Shown: positions 1-7,061, counted from the stretch's first letter. The stretch is DNA of 10,425 nucleotides from CAYGUK01 sp964352985 (GCA_964352985.1 CAYGUK010000128.1:1-10425); one strand, 5' to 3'. Made by a program: numbers and translations. The notes: generated by a model not told the origin, from the letters alone.

Positions 1-3000
1 TAAATATGGTTGTGATGCTTGAATATCATCGAGTATGATTGGGCCGCCAGATAAAATATCGGCAAAATTTAAAATTTCTGCAAACTCTGATGTCACTTGT
101 AAATTAATTTCACTCTCAGTTGTAGCAAAATCATTATTAGCTATTTCATAAGCAACAGCATTAATTGTTAATTTGATGTTACCCGAAAAATTTAAAGCAG
201 GATTAAATTGTAGCTGTGCTAAATCGTCAAGTGATAATTGCCAAACATCATTATTAAGTAATTGGCCATGATTAAAAAAACTGCCTGTTGGAAATCCTGA
301 TATTAATAGCGTTAAATTTTCTGAACCATCAACATCATTTAAACTACTGGTAATCATAATATCAATGGGATCATGCGTGTATTCTGCTGGCTGTCCAAAT
401 AATAAATAAGATTTTCCTGTAAAAAGCTGACCCATCACCGAACTACCATAAGCACCAATTAATAAATCATTTAAACCATCACCATTAAAATCAGCCACAC
501 TCGATAAACCATGCCCGGCTAAATCCCCTGCCTCTTCACCACGAATAATAAAACCCGATAAACCCTGACCTTGATTCAATTGGCTTAATTCAACAATAGC
601 AGGAAATTGATCTTGCGCTTGCCCATAAATAACATAAGCCAAACCCGAAGCGTTACCATTGGGATCACCATGATATGCCCCAATAATAAAATCATCGATT
701 CCATCTTGATTTAAATCACCCGCATTAGCGACAGATTCACCGGCATTATCAAATTGATTTTCACCTAAAACAATAAATCCATTTTGGCCATTACCGTTTG
801 TTATATCACTTAATTCAATAACAGAATTTGCAAAATTTGCTTGACCGTATACAACATAAGCGGCGCCCACATTTTGTTTTCCATTATAATCTTTGCCTAA
901 CGCGCCAATAATAAGATCATCAATACCATCATGATTAACATCTCCCGCAGCACTTACCATGCGACCACTTAAATCGTTAACTGATTCGCCTCTTATGACT
1001 AACCCTTGACTACCATCACCTGACGCAATCGTTGATAAATTAATAACAGGATCAAATTGATTGCCATTTTTACCAAAAATAATATAGGTTTCACCAGACA
1101 TTTCACCATGAGGATCAGCCCAAGGTGCGCCAATAAAAATATCATCAATGCCATCATGATTAAAATCGCCTGCACTGCCAACGGTTAATCCACTAATATC
1201 GACTTGATCGTTACCTTGTAACACAAACCCTTCACTACCATCACCATTTAATAAATTCGTTAAATCAAAACTCGAATTAAATTGACCATCCGCCTTACCA
1301 AAAACAACATAACTCGTTCCCGCTTGATTAATACCATTAGGGCCAGCCGAGGGTGCCCCGATAATTAAATCACCGACACCATCATTATTGATATCCCCTG
1401 CGCTTGCCACCGCATGACCGGTATTATCATTTGCACTCACACCAATTAATTTAAATCCTAAACTTGCATCACCTTGATCAATCGCACTCACTTCAATTTT
1501 TGCAGGAAAAGGATTATTTTCTCGACCATAAATTACATAGGCTTCACCAGGATAAAGATTATTTGCATCCGCACCAAAACCGCCTAAAATCAAATCATCA
1601 ATGCCATCATTATTTATATCATTTAATCCACTCACGGAAAAACCCAAAGAATCACCGACTTCAGCACCATTGATCACAAATCCAAATTCACCATTGCCAT
1701 TTAAAATAGTGCTTAAATCAAATGCTGTTGTTAAACCAAATTGGGTGTTGCCGAAAATAACATAACTTTCGCCTGATGAAGGCATATTGGGATCAGCTTG
1801 ATAGGCACCAATAATAATATCACTTAAGCCATCATGATTTATATCCCCTGCCGAACTAACGGCATAACCACTTAGATCAAACGCATCTATCCCTTTAAAT
1901 ATTCGCCCCAGATTTTCATCGCCCATGGCTAAATCACTTAATTCCACAATGGCAGGAAAAGTTTGTGTGGGTGGAGAGATATTAATATTTAAATTTGGTT
2001 GATCGGCAACTGGGATCACATTAATTGTAACTGTTGCACTGGCAAAACTATCGTGACCATCAGTTATTGTGTATTGAATTATATCTTGTCCTGAATAATT
2101 TGAGTTAGCGATATATTGAATTAAATTTTGATTTAATGTGACGGTGCCATGAACGGCTGTAACTTGTGTCATCGTTAATTCATCGCGATCAATATCACTA
2201 TCATTTAATAATAAATTAATTGGGATCGTTAAAGTATCTTCATTAATATTTATCACCATATCATCACTTGCAATCGGTGCGTCATTTTGGCCTTTAATTT
2301 GAATGGTGACTGTTGATTCAGCGATGAGGCCGTTATCATTAATAACCCGATAATGAAATCTATCTTCAGCGATTTGATTAATGCTCAACGATTGATACTG
2401 ATCTGCAAATTGATAAATTAACGTTTCGTTATTAATGACAATGTTGATCCCATTGATTGTCATATCCACATCATTAAAATGAATCATTGAATTACTATTA
2501 TCATTTTCAAAAAGTTGATTTAATGGAATTATTAAAACATCATCATCTTCATTTGTTTGAAAGAAATCTGGTTTGGCGACGATAAAACCTAGTTGATGGG
2601 GTAATTCCGGATTGGGATTGTCATCTTCTATTTCTATTGTTTTAACCAGGGATCGTTGTAAATCAACCGTAACTTTTGGGGCAAGAGATAATGTTTCTTC
2701 TCGATTAAAACTTGCTAACTTAACAAGGTCTAAAGGTTGGAGAATATCATTTAGTGCAATTAAGTTTTCATCAGATAACACCACATTTTCATATTCATTC
2801 TCACTACTTTTATCATCATTTAAATTAAATATTTCATTGATGCTATAAAACTCTTGATTAAATAAAATATATATTTCACCCACATACTCAACTTGTATAA
2901 GCTTATTTTCATAGTTAATATAAAACTCACTGGCTTTTTCATCAAGACGATTAAATTGTTGAAAATCCTCTTGTTGCACGTTTAAATTGATAAACGTTAA

Positions 3001-3138
3001 TGTGTCATGAGCTTGTAACTTAATTTTTGTTAGAGAATCATCAGGCTTTACCAAGGTCACTGTGCCATTTTCATGAAGGATCACAATAATTGGATTTTGT
3101 TGATGAAGGAAATTAACGATATTACTCACCCATTTCAT
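1..3138 (-). CDS. Large FG-GAP/cadherin-like repeat protein, putative type I-secreted adhesin (C-terminus cut by window edge)
   Basis: An uninterrupted frame of 1046 codons runs from ATG at 3138 to the window edge with no stop, so only the N-terminal part is seen. A purine-rich GAGAAG lies 5 bases before the ATG. Residues 1-180 are acidic/polar with no signal peptide or membrane segment. Their beta-rich pattern (NGTVTLVKPDDSL, then INLNVQQED) is loosely like the prefix domain of BapA-type biofilm proteins, which is a weak inference. Residues about 185-286 and 287-380 look like cadherin/Ig-type modules; the second has NEDTLTIPINLLLNDSDID and GQDIIQYTITDGHDS and is typical of large bacterial adhesins. 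Residues 394-917 hold seven FG-GAP repeats, and 920-1025 another Ig-like module. Such proteins usually leave the cell by type I secretion, using a C-terminal signal that would lie outside this window. A role in adhesion or matrix is inferred from architecture. Calling it a calcium-binding surface protein is safer than naming a ligand. Confidence 0.88.
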   Translation of the reverse strand, partial: MKWVSNIVNFLHQQNPIIVILHENGTVTLVKPDDSLTKIKLQAHDTLTFINLNVQQEDFQQFNRLDEKASEFYINYENKLIQVEYVGEIYILFNQEFYSINEIFNLNDDKSSENEYENVVLSDENLIALNDILQPLDLVKLASFNREETLSLAPKVTVDLQRSLVKTIEIEDDNPNPELPHQLGFIVAKPDFFQTNEDDDVLIIPLNQLFENDNSNSMIHFNDVDMTINGINIVINNETLIYQFADQYQSLSINQIAEDRFHYRVINDNGLIAESTVTIQIKGQNDAPIASDDMVININEDTLTIPINLLLNDSDIDRDELTMTQVTAVHGTVTLNQNLIQYIANSNYSGQDIIQYTITDGHDSFASATVTINVIPVADQPNLNINISPPTQTFPAIVELSDLAMGDENLGRIFKGIDAFDLSGYAVSSAGDINHDGLSDIIIGAYQADPNMPSSGESYVIFGNTQFGLTTAFDLSTILNGNGEFGFVINGAEVGDSLGFSVSGLNDINNDGIDDLILGGFGADANNLYPGEAYVIYGRENNPFPAKIEVSAIDQGDASLGFKLIGVSANDNTGHAVASAGDINNDGVGDLIIGAPSAGPNGINQAGTSYVVFGKADGQFNSSFDLTNLLNGDGSEGFVLQGNDQVDISGLTVGSAGDFNHDGIDDIFIGAPWADPHGEMSGETYIIFGKNGNQFDPVINLSTIASGDGSQGLVIRGESVNDLSGRMVSAAGDVNHDGIDDLIIGALGKDYNGKQNVGAAYVVYGQANFANSVIELSDITNGNGQNGFIVLGENQFDNAGESVANAGDLNQDGIDDFIIGAYHGDPNGNASGLAYVIYGQAQDQFPAIVELSQLNQGQGLSGFIIRGEEAGDLAGHGLSSVADFNGDGLNDLLIGAYGSSVMGQLFTGKSYLLFGQPAEYTHDPIDIMITSSLNDVDGSENLTLLISGFPTGSFFNHGQLLNNDVWQLSLDDLAQLQFNPALNFSGNIKLTINAVAYEIANNDFATTESEINLQVTSEFAEILNFADILSGGPIILDDIQASQPYL
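388..1959 (-). repeat. Seven tandem FG-GAP repeats (integrin-alpha-like beta-propeller)
   Basis: This part of the large minus-strand gene (residues 394-917) encodes seven repeats. The first Asp of the Ca-binding loop falls at residues 432, 507, 582, 658, 733, 808 and 883, giving spacings of 75, 75, 76, 75, 75 and 75. Each loop is a complete DxNxDGxxD: DINHDGLSD, DINNDGIDD, DINNDGVGD, DFNHDGIDD, DVNHDGIDD, DLNQDGIDD and DFNGDGLND. Around it each blade repeats a pattern of VSSAGD before the loop, hhIGA after it, and a YVIFG strand near the end. In integrin alpha chains and related proteins seven FG-GAP units close into a seven-bladed propeller with Ca2+ in the loops. The copies have diverged in DNA sequence, so this is an old protein repeat rather than a fresh DNA duplication. 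Confidence 0.92.
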
Positions 3139-3261
3139 AATGACTTCTCATGCAGTTTTAATAAACGGATTACACTCAAATTCAGGTTTAAAAGATTAAC
3201 TATACTTATGATACTAGACGGAAATAGTAGATTTTGGCTTCGTAAATTTATCGTATAATAC

Positions 3262-3316
3262 AAAGCCCACGCAATTAAACATAGTAAAATTTACTAGGTT
3301 TGATTGCGTGGGCCTT
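3262..3316 (-). terminator. Long hairpin, probable terminator of the luxR-type gene
   Basis: The left arm at 3265-3280 (GCCCACGCAATTAAAC) pairs with the right arm at 3298-3313, with one G·T position. After one mismatch an inner stem TAGTAAA/TTTACTA (3282-3288 with 3290-3296) continues it, giving a stem of more than 20 pairs. It starts 14 bases past the regulator's stop codon at 3330. Read on the minus strand the stem is followed by TTTGTATTAT, a broken U-tract. On the plus strand it is followed by CTTATTTTG. It also lies about 125 bases upstream of the adhesin start, so it could act in that gene's leader if transcription reads through. Confidence 0.7.
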
Positions 3317-3329
3317 ATTTTGTGCGCGA

Positions 3330-4319
3330 TTATTTCACAATTTCATTCTCGGCAATAAATTTTAAATATTCATTAAACATATCTGCATTGCTTGCGATAC
3401 AAATATCATGAGAAAATACATTTAAAGTTTTACCCATTGCGATTAACTCTTTTTTGCTTTTACAACGCATTTTAAGTAATAGCGTTTCAACATGCTTGTG
3501 TATCGTTCTGGCTGATAATTTTAATATATCAGCAATTTGATTATAACTATGGCCTTTAAAAATCAATTTTAAACATTCACTTTCACGTTTTGTTAAATAA
3601 ATATCTTGAAATGCATCATCGTGAAAAAAATGCTTGCGAGGTATAAAACTTTTATATAATTTACTTTTTGATCCACACCAATATTCAAACCAAGCTTTTT
3701 TCAACCGATCAATATCCTCCGCTGTAATTTTTAAAGGTGAACACGCTCTTTTGCCATTTTTAAGAATATCTTGTGATTGTTCGATGAAATAAGTCGTAAA
3801 CTGTTCAAAGACATCAATATCTTTTAAAAAAGTTTTTTCGAAATTTTGAATTGAACGCGGCACAGAAAATGTAAAAAAAGAAGTAGCACCAGTAGTGTAA
3901 ATAATGAGCGTGCAAGATTGTGTAAGGTTAAATCTGTCACAAATGGGTTTAATTTTTAGTTGATAAAAATTTGTATTTTCATCCAACTCAGAATGCAGAA
4001 TCATTTTCTGCCCAATAGGTAACGGCTGATCATGGCACTCTTGCTGATATAATTCATGTTGTAATTGATATTGTGTAATATCAGCCCGGTTGCTCAAAGA
4101 AAACAGCTTTGCATCCCAAAATACTTTTACGTAGGAAAAATAATTTATGCTATATTGTTCAACTAATGGTTGAATAATTTTCTCAATTCGACTGGCATTA
4201 GAAAATTCATATTGTAATCGTTTTTTTTGATGCTTGATATATTGTTCACTTTGATTTATCGAGTTGGAGTGTTCTAAATTATTTAATTCCTTCGTTTTTA
4301 TTATATCTAAATTAGTCAT
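3330..4319 (-). CDS. LuxR-type HTH transcriptional regulator, orphan
   Basis: The C-terminal domain is a clear LuxR/GerE helix-turn-helix. Counting from the longer TTG-start form (333 residues), residues 246-300 run LTKRESECLKLIFKGHS, then NQIADILKLSARTIHKHVETLL, split here across its scaffold and recognition helices. The ~240 residues before it show no phosphoacceptor-receiver pattern and no recognisable acyl-homoserine-lactone pocket signature. They may be a divergent PAS/GAF-like sensor, which I cannot confirm. I prefer ATG at 4319 (329 residues). The upstream TTG at 4331 overlaps GGA at 4327-4329, which is well placed as the Shine-Dalgarno for the ATG. About 25 residues follow the HTH domain. 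Legionella and Coxiella carry many regulators of this build, so the family is likely, but the signal and targets are unknown. It is divergent from the 616-residue gene and upstream of the adhesin on the same strand. Confidence 0.88.
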   Translation of the reverse strand: MTNLDIIKTKELNNLEHSNSINQSEQYIKHQKKRLQYEFSNASRIEKIIQPLVEQYSINYFSYVKVFWDAKLFSLSNRADITQYQLQHELYQQECHDQPLPIGQKMILHSELDENTNFYQLKIKPICDRFNLTQSCTLIIYTTGATSFFTFSVPRSIQNFEKTFLKDIDVFEQFTTYFIEQSQDILKNGKRACSPLKITAEDIDRLKKAWFEYWCGSKSKLYKSFIPRKHFFHDDAFQDIYLTKRESECLKLIFKGHSYNQIADILKLSARTIHKHVETLLLKMRCKSKKELIAMGKTLNVFSHDICIASNADMFNEYLKFIAENEIVK

Positions 4320-4478
4320 ACTGTGTTCCAAAATGTTATATTATTACTACCCTAAATTTTACCGGACTTGACTTCAGGAAAACACCTGCAAGAGCATGTT
4401 AATAATGAGAGTTTTCAGTTGCGTAAATTAATTAATTGTGTGAGAATTCAGCATCTTAAATAAACATATAATAAGAAA
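4320..4478. promoter_or_regulatory. Divergent control region between luxR-type gene and orphan gene
   Basis: These 159 bases must carry the start signals of both divergent genes. They contain the inverted repeat CAGG-AAAACA-CCTG at 4375-4388, roughly 60 bases before the regulator start and 90 before the orphan gene start, so a bound factor could affect either. An AT-rich stretch with AATTAATTAATT lies at 4426-4437. I see no convincing -35/-10 pair for the regulator on the minus strand. Use as an operator by the regulator itself is inference. Confidence 0.4.
4467..4472 (+). promoter_or_regulatory. TATAAT -10-like box immediately before the 616-residue gene
   Basis: An exact TATAAT ends 6 bases before the ATG at 4479, so transcription would begin about at the start codon. 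No good -35 box lies 16-18 bases upstream. Another, weaker pair is TTGCGT (4419-4424) and GAGAAT (4442-4447) with a 17-base spacer. In AT-rich DNA the box may be chance. Confidence 0.3.
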
Positions 4479-6329
4479 ATGCTAGGGAAACTCTGGTCTT
4501 TCTACAATTTAGGCTATAACGCTATCTGTCAATTTGCCAATCGTTTATGGCGCTCACCAAAAGACATCACCACTCGAGCGCTGTCATTTATCAAGCTTGC
4601 TAATGCGCCCATTCGAATCGCAATTTTAAATACGCCTGGACATAACACCCAAAAGTTCGGACTGGATTTAATACAGTGGATTTTAAAACATTTTCCAGAT
4701 ATTGAAATTGAAGTGGTAGAATTTAGTCATCAATACATGGAAACGCAACAAAAACCATTGTTAGATAAATTTCAGTCGTTACTGGGTCAAGCGCTACCAA
4801 AGCAAGTTAAAGTTGTTCCTTTAAAATCAGGTTTACCTACTCGTGATTGCACGATTATCGTAAGTGAATCTTTAATACCCCCTAAAGATTTGCCCACTCA
4901 CGGAAAATTCCTTCATCTTAATCCTTTAGCTTGTCAAAATATTATTCCTGCAGAAACTTACACAGGAAGTCCTTTTGATACAAAAAAAAATATCGCGTTG
5001 GGTACTTGTGTGCCTCACGATAAAATACCGTTGTCCAAAGCAAAAATACAATTACAACATAGTGTCGCAGGAAAACAAATGTCCGCTTCATTAGTTTCAT
5101 CACTGCTCGATTGTCAAGATAATGTTGTCGTCCTCTCAGGACTTCATGATAATGCAGATGGTTTTGAAATCGCGGCTAATGATGTTTTATCTCAAATCCC
5201 CATGAGTGGAATAGCCACAAAAAATTATATTGTAATGTTGACAGGTCATTTTGAACATTGGAAAAAATTAATTGATTTTTTTGATGGTCAACGTTTTGAA
5301 TCTCTAAGCTCTCAAACAACTGTGATAAGTTTACATTTGGAAATGTTGCGTGATAAATTTAATATTGCGCAATGTGAATCTGTTGCCACATGTCAAATTG
5401 AGCACACAACAAAACCCACTATTTATTTTGTTAAAACTAATTTTCTTTCACACACTCATTTTGAAAGCATCTTATCTGTTATCGGTCCTGAAAATTGCCC
5501 AATGGATACCCAACTAGTTCATACCTTCGAAGGTCAACAAACAAGAGCGCTATTAAGTGCGCATGGGTTAAAAGGGTGTTTTTGTCCTCGAAATCTCAGC
5601 CAGACAGAAACGCTTTATGAATTATGTGATCCTCATTTAATGACGTTGCCAAGATGTCCCACTGATACAACATTTTGGACATCAACCTCCCCTGAATTTT
5701 CAACTGAACTTGAAAGATTGCAACTTCAATTTCAAAACATTACCACCGATCCATCAGTATTGTGTGATGATCCTAGACAACATAGAATCTTAGTCGGACT
5801 TGCTGACGCGAATCGACACACTAGTTTTTTTTCGTTATTTCCTTTGCCTTCTTTTATTAACAGTTTAATGAATTTAAGTTTCACCTCTGCATTATTTGGT
5901 TTTGTCCATGAGTCACTGGTAAAACTCGCTGAAAAACTTGCACCACAAAAATATAAGCCATTATGTAAACCCTTAGTCAATGGTGTTTCAATTGGAATAT
6001 TTTTTATTTATGATAATTTTAATTTATTGACCCTAAGTCCTATGGTTTTAATGTTTGCTTTAGCCAATGTTTATCAACGAACATTAAAAAACAAACAAAA
6101 AGCTGCAGTAACTCAACAAACAATACATCCCGTTAGACTCGCGCAAATATTAATAACATTATTCACTCATGTGCAAATAAACAATCCTGCAAATTTATTG
6201 AATCCTGTTACTTATCTCCAGCATCTTGCTTATTTTTCTACTGCAATTTTTACTCAAAACTTAGGGTCACATGCAGCAGATAACTTATTAAAATTTGTTG
6301 AATCAACACAAACAAAAAGAACATTATAA
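4479..6329 (+). CDS. Uncharacterised 616-residue protein with hydrophobic C-terminal segments
   Basis: I do not recognise this protein. Coding is supported by the long open frame and the alternating polar/hydrophobic pattern. Residues 45-80 (IRIAILNTPGHNTQKFG, then an amphipathic helix and IEIEVVEF) look like the first strand-helix-strand of an alpha/beta fold, perhaps Rossmann- or glycosyltransferase-like. Similar strands recur at 214-221 (NVVVLSG) and 250-255 (YIVMLT). Cysteines at 367, 369, 383 and 393 (CxC then two more) could bind a metal. The C-terminus has hydrophobic stretches at about 450-476, 499-531 and 552-565, suggesting membrane association. There is no N-terminal signal peptide. 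No Shine-Dalgarno is visible before the ATG. The next in-frame stop upstream is at 4461-4463, so the start cannot move far upstream, but a downstream non-ATG start is possible. A secreted effector is one guess for such an orphan in a host-associated genus, with no direct support. Confidence 0.82.
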   Translation: MLGKLWSFYNLGYNAICQFANRLWRSPKDITTRALSFIKLANAPIRIAILNTPGHNTQKFGLDLIQWILKHFPDIEIEVVEFSHQYMETQQKPLLDKFQSLLGQALPKQVKVVPLKSGLPTRDCTIIVSESLIPPKDLPTHGKFLHLNPLACQNIIPAETYTGSPFDTKKNIALGTCVPHDKIPLSKAKIQLQHSVAGKQMSASLVSSLLDCQDNVVVLSGLHDNADGFEIAANDVLSQIPMSGIATKNYIVMLTGHFEHWKKLIDFFDGQRFESLSSQTTVISLHLEMLRDKFNIAQCESVATCQIEHTTKPTIYFVKTNFLSHTHFESILSVIGPENCPMDTQLVHTFEGQQTRALLSAHGLKGCFCPRNLSQTETLYELCDPHLMTLPRCPTDTTFWTSTSPEFSTELERLQLQFQNITTDPSVLCDDPRQHRILVGLADANRHTSFFSLFPLPSFINSLMNLSFTSALFGFVHESLVKLAEKLAPQKYKPLCKPLVNGVSIGIFFIYDNFNLLTLSPMVLMFALANVYQRTLKNKQKAAVTQQTIHPVRLAQILITLFTHVQINNPANLLNPVTYLQHLAYFSTAIFTQNLGSHAADNLLKFVESTQTKRTL

Positions 6330-6346
6330 TACTAGCTATCCCTTAT

Positions 6347-6366
6347 TCAGGATTTAGCCTGATTTT
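6347..6366 (+). terminator. Weak hairpin after the 616-residue gene
   Basis: TCAGG (6347-6351) pairs with CCTGA (6358-6362) around a 6-base loop and is followed by TTTT. It begins 18 bases after the stop codon. A five-pair stem is weak for a terminator. The core CAGG-N6-CCTG also matches the inverted repeat at 4375-4388, so it may be a protein-binding site upstream of the next gene instead. Confidence 0.3.
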
Positions 6367-6436
6367 GATATGAGATAAAATAACTAAACTAACTATTTTA
6401 AAAATCATCTTAATACGAACTTGAGGCTTATTACTA

Positions 6437-6913
6437 ATGAAAATTAATACTTTATTTATCATCGCTTGCAGCTTATTATTTTGCTCTTTAGCATCAGCCG
6501 AAACAACGACTTGTCCACAGCTAACCGTAGCACACTGTTACAAGTTGCCCACCAAAAGTTACGGAATTTGGGAAGTATCTAAAGACGCATATCCAAGCAA
6601 TTGGCTGCAAGCAGGAACCGATCTCGGCTATCAGTATGCCGGTACTTGTGATCCGGCTCAACCAGATATTAATTTAACCTTTATTGCTGCAACAACCAAT
6701 GGTTTAGTACCTGGGTTAAATGGCAAGATGCAATGCGGTTACAAAAACAGCACCAGCCCTTACAAATTTTTCCCACTCGAAGTTGTTGTATATAGTAGTG
6801 ATTATAATCCTGCTCAAGGTGGAAATTGGCAAAGCGATAACATATGTCGCAGTAACTCTGTCGGAGATTGTCCAATTCAATCAACTGATTCTAGTGTTAA
6901 ACAAATCATTTAA
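6437..6913 (+). CDS. Small exported Cys-rich protein (DUF3757-like by resemblance)
   Basis: The 158-residue product begins MKINTLFIIACSLLFCSLAS, a short positive start and hydrophobic core, with a signal peptidase I site ASA before E22. The mature part (about 137 residues) has cysteines at 26, 34, 71, 100, 137 and 145, an even number that fits three disulfides in the periplasm or outside the cell. Other marks are an IWEV segment, KMQCGYKN, FPLEVVVY and a closing pair CRSNSVGDCPI. From memory this pattern (early CP, a central CGY, a closing C...DC) resembles small secreted DUF3757-type proteins of Legionella/Coxiella relatives. This is a resemblance, not a confirmed match, and that family's function is unknown to me. 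GAGG at 6423-6426 is 10 bases before the ATG. It is followed by its own hairpin, so it is likely a single-gene unit. Confidence 0.85.
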   Translation: MKINTLFIIACSLLFCSLASAETTTCPQLTVAHCYKLPTKSYGIWEVSKDAYPSNWLQAGTDLGYQYAGTCDPAQPDINLTFIAATTNGLVPGLNGKMQCGYKNSTSPYKFFPLEVVVYSSDYNPAQGGNWQSDNICRSNSVGDCPIQSTDSSVKQII

Positions 6914-6922
6914 TTTTTAAAG

Positions 6923-6962
6923 TGATGGCTGGTAGATGACTAGTACTGTTAACCAGCCATCA
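6923..6962 (+). terminator. Hairpin after the exported Cys-rich gene
   Basis: TGATGGCTGGT (6923-6933) pairs perfectly with ACCAGCCATCA (6952-6962) around an 18-base loop. It lies 10 bases after the stop codon. The downstream sequence ATTTAAATCAT is a poor U-tract on the plus strand; on the minus strand the stem is followed by CTTTAAAAATT. The next genes on both sides are on the plus strand, so plus-strand termination is the likely job. Confidence 0.6.
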
Positions 6963-7061
6963 ATTTAAATCATCATTTCTCAAAGCATCAAGCTAGGGTA
7001 ATGAAACATCCAAATTCAAACATAAAATATAGCCATAACTATTTGATTCATCGTAAACAAA

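Noticed and set aside
999..1673. Open frames on both strands over the adhesin repeats (minus 999-1181; plus 1464-1673)
   Set aside because: They lie inside the long minus-strand adhesin frame. Their low-complexity translations (His/Leu or Ile/Leu rich) are typical out-of-frame readings of the FG-GAP repeats.
388..1959. The 225-base periodicity as a possible CRISPR or DNA satellite
   Set aside because: The period is a whole number of codons, the copies differ widely in DNA, and conservation follows the FG-GAP protein motif.
2612..3258. Two plus-strand open frames (2612-2848 and 3073-3258) antisense to the adhesin N-terminus and leader
   Set aside because: No ribosome site or protein pattern is visible, and they overlap a well-supported coding frame and its leader.
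4396..4431. Tiny upstream frame of 11 codons in the divergent region, a possible leader peptide
   Set aside because: It has no properly spaced ribosome site, and no run of one amino acid or paired hairpins as expected for attenuation.
4425..4437. AATTAATTAATT run as an attachment or origin-type repeat
   Set aside because: Such short AT repeats are expected by chance in DNA this AT-rich, and no integrase or replication gene is nearby.
5732..5980. Minus-strand 82-codon frame inside the 616-residue gene
   Set aside because: It is antisense to a stronger coding frame and its composition looks like a shadow.
6681..6920. Minus 6681-6884 and plus 6720-6920 open frames across the Cys-rich gene
   Set aside because: Both overlap a gene with a clear signal peptide and ribosome site, and neither has its own start signals.
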